A stretch of 64,000 bases of DNA. Source: Acidobacteriota bacterium (GTDB lineage: Bacteria; Acidobacteriota; Holophagae; Holophagales; Holophagaceae). Of this stretch, positions 52,977-59,731 are shown piece by piece. The notes under the pieces were generated by a model. It saw only the letters and a program-made list of their open reading frames with translations. It was not told the DNA's origin and searched no databases. The DNA is taken from positions 1 to 64,000 of the forward strand of contig JACPUT010000003.1 of assembly GCA_016192145.1 (NCBI GenBank). The letters run 5' to 3'. Both the position numbers and the translations under genes were made by a program. The first letter of the stretch is position 1; every line of letters starts with the position of its first letter.

Positions 52977-53005
52977 TTGACAACTCTTGTCCCCAATCAC
53001 AATCT
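52977..53005 (+). promoter_or_regulatory. Putative promoter of the asparagine leader
   Basis: Perfect -35 TTGACA (52977-52982), 17-base spacer, weak -10 CAATCT (53000-53005). Predicted start lies about four bases before the leader ATG at 53016. Same -35-to-ATG distance (39 nt) as in the trp leader. Confidence 0.55.
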
Positions 53006-53015
53006 CGTATCCACG

Positions 53016-53105
53016 ATGCTCAAGACCTCCCTGACGCGGCAGAACAACCGCAATAACGCCAACCCCAGCACGGATCGTGCGTGGGGCGGCGAGGCTCTGG
53101 TCTAG
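53016..53105 (+). CDS. Asparagine leader peptide
   Basis: 29-codon frame with Asn at positions 10, 11, 13, 14 and 16 (QNNRNNAN), encoded by AAC and AAT codons at 53043-53063. It is followed by an antiterminator/terminator pair and then a synthetase-like gene. The clustering of one amino acid just before the antiterminator is the defining feature of ribosome-mediated attenuation. No Shine-Dalgarno sequence precedes the ATG. I know of no name for this leader. Confidence 0.85.
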   Translation: MLKTSLTRQNNRNNANPSTDRAWGGEALV

Positions 53106-53159
53106 ACAGAACCCCTTCCGCTTTCTCCCACCCCCGATCCGAAAGGCTCGGGGGTTTTT
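53071..53159 (+). terminator. Asparagine-responsive attenuator
   Basis: Antiterminator: CGGATCG (53071-53077) pairs with CGATCCG (53135-53141) and GTGGG (53081-53085) with CCCAC (53127-53131), separated by a symmetric 3x3 internal loop. Terminator: ACCCCCGATCC (53130-53140), GAAA loop, GGCTCGGGGGT (53145-53155), then TTTTTC. The terminator uses 53130-53141, so the structures exclude each other. The antiterminator 5' arm starts 8 bases after the last Asn codon. Confidence 0.9.
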
Positions 53160-53187
53160 CTTTATCCCCATTTATACGGAGGACATC

Positions 53188-54441
53188 ATGTCCAACCTCA
53201 ACGCCCCCGCCACCCTGCCCTTCGCCACCCCCTATGCCGCCGTGGGTTCGCGGCTCGGCCGCCACCAGGAGGCCCTCCGCGACCGGGGCTCCTCCCTGCG
53301 GGAGGAGGTGGAATCCCGCTACCTCGCCAAGTGGGAGGGCGAGGCGCTCGTTCACGTGCTGAAGGTGCGCACCGCCCTCGTCTCCGGCATGACGGACTAC
53401 CTCATCGAGCAGGGACTGCTGAACCTCGAGCGCGTCCAGATGAGCCTCGTGACGGATCCCCTGGCCCACGACGTGGAGCACCTGCCGGGGATTCCCTACC
53501 GCGGCGCGCCCTACGTGGCGACGCACAGCATGATCTACGCGAAGTTCCTGGCCTGCCATGCCCCGCTCAAGGGGATCTTCGTGGACAGTCCCAACTTGCG
53601 CCTGGAACTGCCCTCGGATGCCCAGCGGGGCCGTTACCTCCTCGATTTCAGCCAGCTCGACGTGGAAGTGAAGCGGGAGCGCCGCGTGGACCTGGACGCC
53701 TACCTCCACCGTCCCCATGAAGTGGAGGCAATCCTCCAGGAGGACCTGCGCCGGGCCCTCGCCTTCTTCGAGGGCATGACACGCGCGGGGCTCGCTCGCG
53801 TCCAGGACCGGGCCTGGCAGAGCCTGGAGGCCTTGGGCGTGCGGATCGACCTGCCCCGGGGGCCCTTCCCCGTTTTCCACCTGGACGAAGCCCCCGTGCC
53901 CAAGGCCCAGGCCGAGGGCTGGTTCGGGGAGCGGACCGAGGCCCAGGCCTTCTTCGTGGTGGGGCTCATGCGCGAGAACTACGACCTCATCTACCCCTAC
54001 CTGCGCCCCGACGGCACCCGCCGTTCCATCCAGGACTTCACCAGCCGGCAGATCTTCAACTACGACCTCGTGGTGAAGGGCCGCCGCTCCGATGGCACCG
54101 AACTCCCCGCGATCGAAGTGCTGAGCGGCGCCCTCCGCGAGTGGTTGCCCGAGGCCATCACCGCCCGCCTTCTGGACAATGGCGTGATCCCCGAAGCCCC
54201 TCGCCTCGATGAAGACGGCGAGATCACCAACCTCGCCGCCCTCGGCGGATACGGGCCCTTCCTCCAGGTCGCGTGTCGCCGGAATGCCGATGGCCAGCCC
54301 ACCTTCCCGGATACCTTCGGCGGCGGCATCGGCATCGAGCGCCTCCTCTGGTCCCTCCTCCGCGGTCCCCACGTGGGCCCCATCGACGACGTCACCTACT
54401 TTGGCAAGAACCCGGATAGCGCCGACCTGTTCTTGTTCTAG
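53188..54441 (+). CDS. Class II aaRS-like asparagine synthetase (AS-AR type)
   Basis: 417 residues; GGAGG six bases before the ATG. Class II aminoacyl-tRNA synthetase catalytic core related to Asp/AsnRS: helix VLKVRTALVSGMTDYLIEQG, then THSMIYAKFLACHAPLKGIF and VDSPNLRLELP (motif 2 region), LLDFSQLDVEV, and motif 3 FGGGIGIERLLWSLLRGPHV (20 residues). No OB-fold anticodon-binding domain is present at the N-terminus, as in the archaeal asparagine synthetase related to AsnRS, which makes free asparagine from aspartate. The Asn leader upstream supports this. Alternative: a truncated AsnRS-like paralog with another amino acid. Confidence 0.85.
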   Translation: MSNLNAPATLPFATPYAAVGSRLGRHQEALRDRGSSLREEVESRYLAKWEGEALVHVLKVRTALVSGMTDYLIEQGLLNLERVQMSLVTDPLAHDVEHLPGIPYRGAPYVATHSMIYAKFLACHAPLKGIFVDSPNLRLELPSDAQRGRYLLDFSQLDVEVKRERRVDLDAYLHRPHEVEAILQEDLRRALAFFEGMTRAGLARVQDRAWQSLEALGVRIDLPRGPFPVFHLDEAPVPKAQAEGWFGERTEAQAFFVVGLMRENYDLIYPYLRPDGTRRSIQDFTSRQIFNYDLVVKGRRSDGTELPAIEVLSGALREWLPEAITARLLDNGVIPEAPRLDEDGEITNLAALGGYGPFLQVACRRNADGQPTFPDTFGGGIGIERLLWSLLRGPHVGPIDDVTYFGKNPDSADLFLF

Positions 54442-54444
54442 TTG

Positions 54445-54542
54445 GGAACGCGAAGAGCGCGAAGAAAAGCGCGAAGGGCGCCAAGGAAATTGGAAGTTCT
54501 TCTTCGCGCTCTTTGCGCTTTTCTTAGCGCTCTTCGCGTTCC
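54445..54542. repeat. Iterated-word hairpin 11 (GCGAAGAGC words)
   Basis: Left arm (54445-54480): GGGAACGCGAAGAGCGCGAA plus GAAAAGCGCGAAG; right arm (54499-54542): CTTCGCGCTCTTTGCGCTTT and AGCGCTCTTCGCGTTCC. It lies between convergent genes, starts 4 bases after the asnA-like stop, and its right arm contains the last codons and stop of larB. Confidence 0.9.
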
Positions 54543-55174
54543 GATTTCTGCATCCGGTTCATCATTTTGATCGCCATGCACGCGGCTCCGAAGCCGTTAC
54601 CGATGTTGACGACGGCGATGCCGGGGCTGCAGGAGGCGAGCATGCCATGGAGGGCGACGGTGCCGCCCTCGCTGATGCCCGCGCCGATGGGGGTGGGGAC
54701 GGCGATGAGGGGGGAATCCACGAGGCCGGCGAGCACGGAGGGCAGCGCGCCTTCCATCCCGGCGCAGACGATGAGCACGGGGCACTCATGGAGCTCGGGA
54801 AGGATGGACTGAAGGCGGTGCAGGCCCGCCACGCCCACGTCGAAGAAGGCCTTCACGGGATGGCCCATGGCTTCGAGCACGGCCTTGGCCTCGGCGGCCC
54901 AGGGGATATCGCCGGTGCCCGCGGTGACCACGGCCACGGGGGCCTGTCGGCGCAGGGGCCGGGGCTCCTTCACGGCGGTGCGGGAGATGGGATCCACCGC
55001 GGCCAGGCCTTCCAGGGCGGCCATCTGGTCTTCGCTCAGGCGGGTGGCGAAGCGGAAGCCCTCGGCCTCCTGGAAGAGGGTGACCACCTGGGCCACGGAT
55101 TTGCCGGGACCAAAGATGACCTCGGGGATGCCGGTACGACCTTCACGGGAATGGTCCCAACGCACTTCAACCAT
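54524..55174 (-). CDS. larB: LarB, nickel-pincer cofactor carboxylase/hydrolase
   Basis: 216 residues from ATG 55174. LarB carboxylates and hydrolyses nicotinic acid adenine dinucleotide, first step of the nickel-pincer nucleotide cofactor of lactate racemase and relatives. PurE-like core: RTGIPEVIFGPGKS, AVVTAGTGDIPWAAEA, FFDVGVAGLHRL, VCAGMEGALPSVLAGL, VPTPIGAG, NIGNGFGAA. The final residues SEREER come from the arm of hairpin 11. Codirectional with larE 105 bases upstream. Confidence 0.92.
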   Translation of the reverse strand: MVEVRWDHSREGRTGIPEVIFGPGKSVAQVVTLFQEAEGFRFATRLSEDQMAALEGLAAVDPISRTAVKEPRPLRRQAPVAVVTAGTGDIPWAAEAKAVLEAMGHPVKAFFDVGVAGLHRLQSILPELHECPVLIVCAGMEGALPSVLAGLVDSPLIAVPTPIGAGISEGGTVALHGMLASCSPGIAVVNIGNGFGAACMAIKMMNRMQKSEREER

Positions 55175-55274
55175 GATTCTCACCTGCTGTCTCGCGTATC
55201 GGCGAAGCCGATACCGAGAAGATGACCTCGGGGATGCCGGTACGCCCTTCACGGGAATGGTCCCAACGCACTTC
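55114..55274. repeat. 55-bp direct repeat of the larB 5' end
   Basis: 55114-55168 (codons 3-20 of larB) is copied at 55220-55274 in the larE-larB gap with a single mismatch (period 106, so out of frame). Between the copies lies a small hairpin TATCGGC-GAA-GCCGATA (55199-55215). The upstream copy ends 5 bases after the larE stop codon. Confidence 0.93.
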
Positions 55275-55279
55275 CGCGC

Positions 55280-56110
55280 TCAAGCGATCACCTCGTTCAG
55301 GGCCTTGGAGAGCGAACCACTCTGGATGCCGCCCAGATCCACGGCGGCGAAGCGGAAGCCGGCCCGCCAGGCGGCCCGCTCAAGCTCGGAGCGCAGGGGC
55401 TCCTGCAGGGCCAGGGCCATGGACTCGGGCTCCAGCTCCAGGCGTACGACGGACTCGTGCCAGCGGGCCCGGGCGGGCCAGAGGCCCTTGGCGCGCATGA
55501 ACTCCTCCATGGCCTCCACCTGCTTGAGCCGTTCGGGCGTGACCTCCGTGCCCACGGGGAAGCGGCTGGCCAGGCAGGGCGATGCTTCCTTCTCGGCGTT
55601 CGGGAGGCCCCAGGCCCGAGCCAGGGCGCGGATGTCGGCCTTGCGGAAGGCGGCCTCCACCAGGGGGCTCTTCACGGCGTGTTCCTGGGCGGCCTTGAGA
55701 CCGGGGCGGTGGTCCCCGAGGTCTTCCACCTGCGTGCCATTCAACAGGACACCCGCCAGGCCGTGCTTGGCCGCCAGGGCTTCGGTCACCCCATAGAGGC
55801 TGGACTTGCAGAAGTAGCAGCGGTCGCCCTGGTTGGCGCGGTAGCCGGCCACCTCGGCCTCGCCGGCCTCCAGTTCGATGACCTCCACGCCCAGGTGCCC
55901 CGCCAGGGCGTGGGCCTCGGCCTGCTCGCTGCGGGCGAGGCTGGGCCCCACGGCCAGCACGGCGGTGGTGGGCAAGCCCGCCTTCAGGCTGGCCGCCAGC
56001 ACCAGGGTGCTGTCGATGCCTCCGGAAAAACAGACGTAGGCGTGCGCCCCGCCCACGGCGTTTCGCACGGCCTTCAGAAGGCGGGATTCCAGATCCAGGA
56101 TCTCGACCAT
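55280..56110 (-). CDS. larE: LarE, ATP-dependent sacrificial sulfur transferase
   Basis: 276 residues from ATG 56110, the family's usual length. PP-loop ATPase CFSGGIDSTLVLAASL; GDRCYFCKSSLYGV; LLNGTQVEDLGDHRPG; sacrificial Cys in EKEASPCLASRFPVG (about residue 175), so this is the single-Cys sacrificial type. It adds sulphur to the LarB product. LarC (nickel insertion) and LarA are not in the window. Confidence 0.93.
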   Translation of the reverse strand: MVEILDLESRLLKAVRNAVGGAHAYVCFSGGIDSTLVLAASLKAGLPTTAVLAVGPSLARSEQAEAHALAGHLGVEVIELEAGEAEVAGYRANQGDRCYFCKSSLYGVTEALAAKHGLAGVLLNGTQVEDLGDHRPGLKAAQEHAVKSPLVEAAFRKADIRALARAWGLPNAEKEASPCLASRFPVGTEVTPERLKQVEAMEEFMRAKGLWPARARWHESVVRLELEPESMALALQEPLRSELERAAWRAGFRFAAVDLGGIQSGSLSKALNEVIA

Positions 56111-56196
56111 CCTCCAACTATCGCATTCTCCCCCGGAGAATGCTCCCCCTCGCTTCGCTCCGGGAGTCGGAGCCTCGATTGTGGCATCCTTCCGCC

Positions 56197-56760
56197 ATGC
56201 GCCCAACCATGAAGAACCTAGCCGCCCCCTCGCTTCTGGCCCTCTCCCTGGCCTGCGGGAGCCCGAAGCTCGAGAAGGCCGAAGCCGAAGCCCAACTGCG
56301 CAAGCTCTACCCGGTCACCGTGATGCTCAGGGTGCCTGAACAGGCCGGTGCCGCCACGGGCAGCGCCGAAGGCCTTCGCCTCAAGGGCCTCGCCGACGCC
56401 CTCAGCGCCAGCGGTTGGTTCGAGGCCTCGGCCCCAGACCTGAAGGGCCGGGTCACCTTCACCGCCAAGCTCAAGCCCGGCGCCCCTGCCACCATCCAGG
56501 CCCTGCCCCAGGCCTTCCGGGTGCCCGTGGCCAAGGCGGCCTTCGACCGGGCCCAGCGGAACGATGCCCGCGAGGCCGAGACCCGGGTCACCTATCAGAT
56601 CCGCCTGGAAGCTCCCACGGCCCTCTTCCCCGCCTTCCAGCTCCGTTACCCCGACGCCAAGGTGGGGGCCACCCGGCAGCGTCATGCCCGCTTCACGAAG
56701 GATGGCCGCAGTTGGAAGCTGGCTGAGACGGACGAAAAGTTCGGCAAGTCCGAGGAATAG
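56197..56760 (+). CDS. Hypothetical lipoprotein
   Basis: 187 residues. Signal ending LLALSLAC with lipobox LSLAC. Mature part is Ala/Lys/Arg-rich with mixed strands (PVTVMLRVPEQAG, GRVTFTAKLKPG, TRVTYQIRLEA, FTKDGRSWKLAE), resembling a single small alpha/beta domain of the periplasm. Family not recognised. ATG 56209 is an alternative start. Divergent from larE. Confidence 0.7.
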   Translation: MRPTMKNLAAPSLLALSLACGSPKLEKAEAEAQLRKLYPVTVMLRVPEQAGAATGSAEGLRLKGLADALSASGWFEASAPDLKGRVTFTAKLKPGAPATIQALPQAFRVPVAKAAFDRAQRNDAREAETRVTYQIRLEAPTALFPAFQLRYPDAKVGATRQRHARFTKDGRSWKLAETDEKFGKSEE

Positions 56761-56865
56761 GGGAAGCCGACCCGTTCCCCGAGGGCCGGAAAGGCCGAAG
56801 CTGGCCGCGTGCCCATCCAAAAGCCTTCCCCGATCCGGGCCGATGGGGTGCAGAAGGAGAATTCC

Positions 56866-57174
56866 ATGAACTTCCAAACCTCCAAGGAAGGCGATACCGT
56901 CACGGTCCGGATGGAGGGGCGCCTCACGTTCGAGCATCACCAGACCTTCAAAAACACCGTGTACCCCTTCCTCGAGGAGGAAGGGGTCAAGCAGGTGGTG
57001 ATCGATCTGGGTGGCGTCACTTACATGGACAGCAGCTCCCTGGGCATGCTCCTGCTCCTCCGCGAACGGGCCGAGGCCAAGAGCATCAAGGTGGCCCTGC
57101 GCCGCCCCAGCCCCAGCGTGCAGACGATCCTGAAGGTGGTGCAGTTCGACCGCCTCTTCGAAATCCGCCACTAG
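56866..57174 (+). CDS. STAS-domain anti-sigma-factor antagonist
   Basis: 102 residues from ATG 56866 with AGAAGGAGA upstream. STAS domain of the SpoIIAA/RsbV type; the phosphorylatable Ser lies in VTYMDSSSLGMLLLL (about 55-58). Binds an anti-sigma or kinase partner when dephosphorylated. 16 bases before the REC-PP2C-kinase gene, evidently its partner. Confidence 0.92.
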   Translation: MNFQTSKEGDTVTVRMEGRLTFEHHQTFKNTVYPFLEEEGVKQVVIDLGGVTYMDSSSLGMLLLLRERAEAKSIKVALRRPSPSVQTILKVVQFDRLFEIRH

Positions 57175-57190
57175 TCGCCAGGTTCAGCCC

Positions 57191-58858
57191 ATGCCTGCCT
57201 TGAAGGTCCTCCTCGCGGAGGACGATTTCCTCCTGCAGGCCCTGGCCTCCGCAGTCCTCCAGCAAGAGGGTTTCGAAGTCATCCAGGCCATGGACGGAGG
57301 CCAGGCCCTGGCCCTCTTCAACCAGGAGCGCCCGGATCTGGTCCTCACGGATTACGACATGCCCGTCATGAACGGCCTGGAACTGATCCGGGCCATCCGG
57401 GCGAAGGGCCTTCATACCTACGTTCCCCTCGTGATGTTCACGGGGGGGGGGAAAGCCGGATTGCTCCAGGAGAGCCTGGAAGCCGGGGCCATCGAGTTCA
57501 TCACCAAGCCCTTCGAGCCCGACGAGCTGCGCTGCCGGGTCAATGCCATCGCCGACCTCGTTTCGCTGCACCGGGGGTTGGCGGAGGCGAAGGCCCGGGA
57601 CGACGAGGAGCTGAGCATCGCCAAACACGTGCTGGGGCGCTTGTTGGAGCCCGGGATCAAGGGCATGCCGCCCTCGTTCTGCATGGAGACGTTGCCCACG
57701 CGCCGCATCAACGGGGATGCCTGCACCTGGAAGCAGGGGCTGCCCGACGTTCACTACGGGCTCATCTGCGACGCCACGGGCCACGGCCTCACGGCCGGCA
57801 TCAGCACGATCCCCGTGGTGGAGGCCTTCCTCACCATGGCCGGCCGGAACATCCCCCTGGAGAGCATCTACCGCGAGACGAACCAGAAACTGCGCCGGAT
57901 GCTCCCTACGGGTCGCTTCGTGTGCCTGGGCCTCGTCCGATTGGATACGGTCAATGGCCAGCTCTCCATCCTGAACGCGGGCATGCCCGATACCTACCTC
58001 TGGCGCCGCAAGGATGGGAGCATCCGGGAATTCACGTCGCGGAGCCTGCCGGCCGGAGTGATGGTGAGCGCGGGTCCCGTGCCGGTGGAAGAAGTCGAAG
58101 TCCAGGTCGGTGATCGGGTCTTCTTTTACAGCGACGGCCTCCTGGAATTGTGGGATTCCGAAGAGGAGATCCAGCGCCTTCTGCGGGCAGGCGCCGATCT
58201 CACCGTGGAGGCCCACCGGGATTTCATCCGCGCGGCCATCCTTCAAAAGGTAGGTGACGCGGCCGAGCAGCTGGATGATGTCACTTGGTGCCTCTGGGAG
58301 GTCCCCGAGCCCAGCCTCTCCCTGCCCACGTCCTCGGATCCATCAACCGAAGCAGCCCAGGACCTGGATACCGGGCTCGTGCTCAGCACCGAAATCCACC
58401 CGGTCCTCCACAGTTTGGGCGACCTCATTCCCGACCTGATGACCTTCGTGGCCCACAACCACCTGGGCTCCGGAGACACGGCCACCCTGGCCCTCCTGAT
58501 CACGGAGGCCCTCACCAACGCCCTGGATCACGGGGTCCTCGGATTGGATTCCAAATTGAAGGACAGCGGGTTCGAAGCCTACGAAGCCGAAAAGCGGATC
58601 CGCATGGCCGCCCTGAAGGAAGGGCGAATCCGGATCGAACTCCAGATGTGGCACACCCCGCTGACCCGCCGGATCCAGGAGGTGAAGGTCGCCGTCGAAG
58701 ATAGCGGCGAGGGCTTCCCCTGGCGGGCTTGGCTTGAAGGGCATAGCGCGGGGAATCGCCCCAGCGGCCGGGGCCTGAGCCTCATCCAAGCCCTCACGCA
58801 GGACTTGGAATTCAATGCATCCGGAAGCCGGCTTTCGTTCCGGTTCCGGTGCAGCTGA
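57191..58858 (+). CDS. Response regulator with PP2C phosphatase and HATPase domains
   Basis: 555 residues. Receiver (about 4-122): EDDFLLQ, phospho-acceptor D54 in LTDYDMPVMNG, Lys in FITKPFEPDE. SpoIIE-type PP2C (about 165-365): GDACTWKQGL, DATGHGLTAGIS, LNAGMPDTYLW, FFYSDGLLELWD. C-terminal HATPase_c_2 serine-kinase-like domain (about 400-552): LLITEALTNALDHGVLG, VEDSGEGFPW, GRGLSLIQALTQ. It combines the RsbU phosphatase and RsbW kinase roles in one protein; the STAS protein upstream is the likely substrate. Confidence 0.92.
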   Translation: MPALKVLLAEDDFLLQALASAVLQQEGFEVIQAMDGGQALALFNQERPDLVLTDYDMPVMNGLELIRAIRAKGLHTYVPLVMFTGGGKAGLLQESLEAGAIEFITKPFEPDELRCRVNAIADLVSLHRGLAEAKARDDEELSIAKHVLGRLLEPGIKGMPPSFCMETLPTRRINGDACTWKQGLPDVHYGLICDATGHGLTAGISTIPVVEAFLTMAGRNIPLESIYRETNQKLRRMLPTGRFVCLGLVRLDTVNGQLSILNAGMPDTYLWRRKDGSIREFTSRSLPAGVMVSAGPVPVEEVEVQVGDRVFFYSDGLLELWDSEEEIQRLLRAGADLTVEAHRDFIRAAILQKVGDAAEQLDDVTWCLWEVPEPSLSLPTSSDPSTEAAQDLDTGLVLSTEIHPVLHSLGDLIPDLMTFVAHNHLGSGDTATLALLITEALTNALDHGVLGLDSKLKDSGFEAYEAEKRIRMAALKEGRIRIELQMWHTPLTRRIQEVKVAVEDSGEGFPWRAWLEGHSAGNRPSGRGLSLIQALTQDLEFNASGSRLSFRFRCS

Positions 58859-58877
58859 TCGAGGAGCGAGTCCCAGC

Positions 58878-59543
58878 TCAGGAAAGCCCCAGCTTCCCCT
58901 TGACCCACATGCCGGCGAGCTCAAGCATCCCGGGCCGCTTGGGCTTGCGGGGCTTCACGGGGTCCGCGCTCCAGGTGGACCAGGCGCCGCGCAGCAGGGC
59001 CATGTCCCCCGCGAAGGCCAGCTGCCCGCCAAGCAGCGCCGGGCCGGGCTCCACGCGCCCCTCCACGAGGCCCCGCACGGCGGCCTCATCCCCCTTCAAC
59101 TCCGGGCCCGCGCCCCAGGCCTGTTCACCCACGACCACCTTGAAGGCCTGGGAGAGCTTGGCGAGCTGGTGGGGTACGAGCTCCGCGAGGGGAATGCCGG
59201 ATCCGGCCGTATTGGCGGGGCGCTTGAACAGCTTGGGGAATTTCATCAGCAGGTTCTGATCCCCCGTGGCCTTGAGCTTGCCACCCATGTAAGCGGCCAT
59301 GGGATCCAGGCGGCCTTCGTTCAGAGCGATCCAATCCTCGGCGGAGATGGTCACCGTGGCCTGGGCATCCGTCTTCGCCTCGCCCTTCACGAGGGTGAAG
59401 GTTCCGTTTTCGACCAGGCAGGTGAAGTTACCTCCCCCCTCTCCCGTGACCTTGTAGGCCACCGAGGCCTTCACCCCCGCGGCCCGATCAGCCAGGAAGA
59501 GTCCGTTCATGCGGTCAAAGATGGCGTCGACGGTGAGAGACAT
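58878..59543 (-). CDS. SCP2 sterol-binding domain protein
   Basis: 221 residues. N-terminal SCP2 domain (about 5-108): VAYKVTGEGGGNFTCLVENG (20 residues), KTDAQATVTISAEDWIALNEG, MAAYMGGKLKATGDQNLLMK (20). A less conserved C-terminal half has a second similar lobe (VVGEQAWGAGPEL, LLGGQLAFAGDMALL), suggesting an internal duplication. Binds lipid-like ligands; role unknown. GAGGTT precedes the ATG. Confidence 0.85.
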   Translation of the reverse strand: MSLTVDAIFDRMNGLFLADRAAGVKASVAYKVTGEGGGNFTCLVENGTFTLVKGEAKTDAQATVTISAEDWIALNEGRLDPMAAYMGGKLKATGDQNLLMKFPKLFKRPANTAGSGIPLAELVPHQLAKLSQAFKVVVGEQAWGAGPELKGDEAAVRGLVEGRVEPGPALLGGQLAFAGDMALLRGAWSTWSADPVKPRKPKRPGMLELAGMWVKGKLGLS

Positions 59544-59731
59544 GGGGCAACCTCGGGGTTTCTAGCAGTGTGGAAAGGGTGCATCACCCTTCGCAACGCT
59601 TACCAGCGGTCAATCGGCAGTTTCATTCGTTCGGTTGAAGGATCCTGCCATTGCCGTTTTCCAACCACCTTGAGGCGACGGGTTCAACTCTTTCCCGCAG
59701 CATCCGATAAGCTCGGGTCGGCGGAGGTGCC

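Noticed and set aside
53016-53187. T-box riboswitch upstream of the synthetase-like gene
   Set aside because: No T-box bulge sequence, specifier loop or stem I pattern is visible, while a clear Asn-rich leader peptide with alternative hairpins explains the region.
53188-54441. Annotation as ordinary asparaginyl-tRNA synthetase
   Set aside because: The N-terminal OB-fold anticodon-binding domain is missing; only the catalytic core is present.
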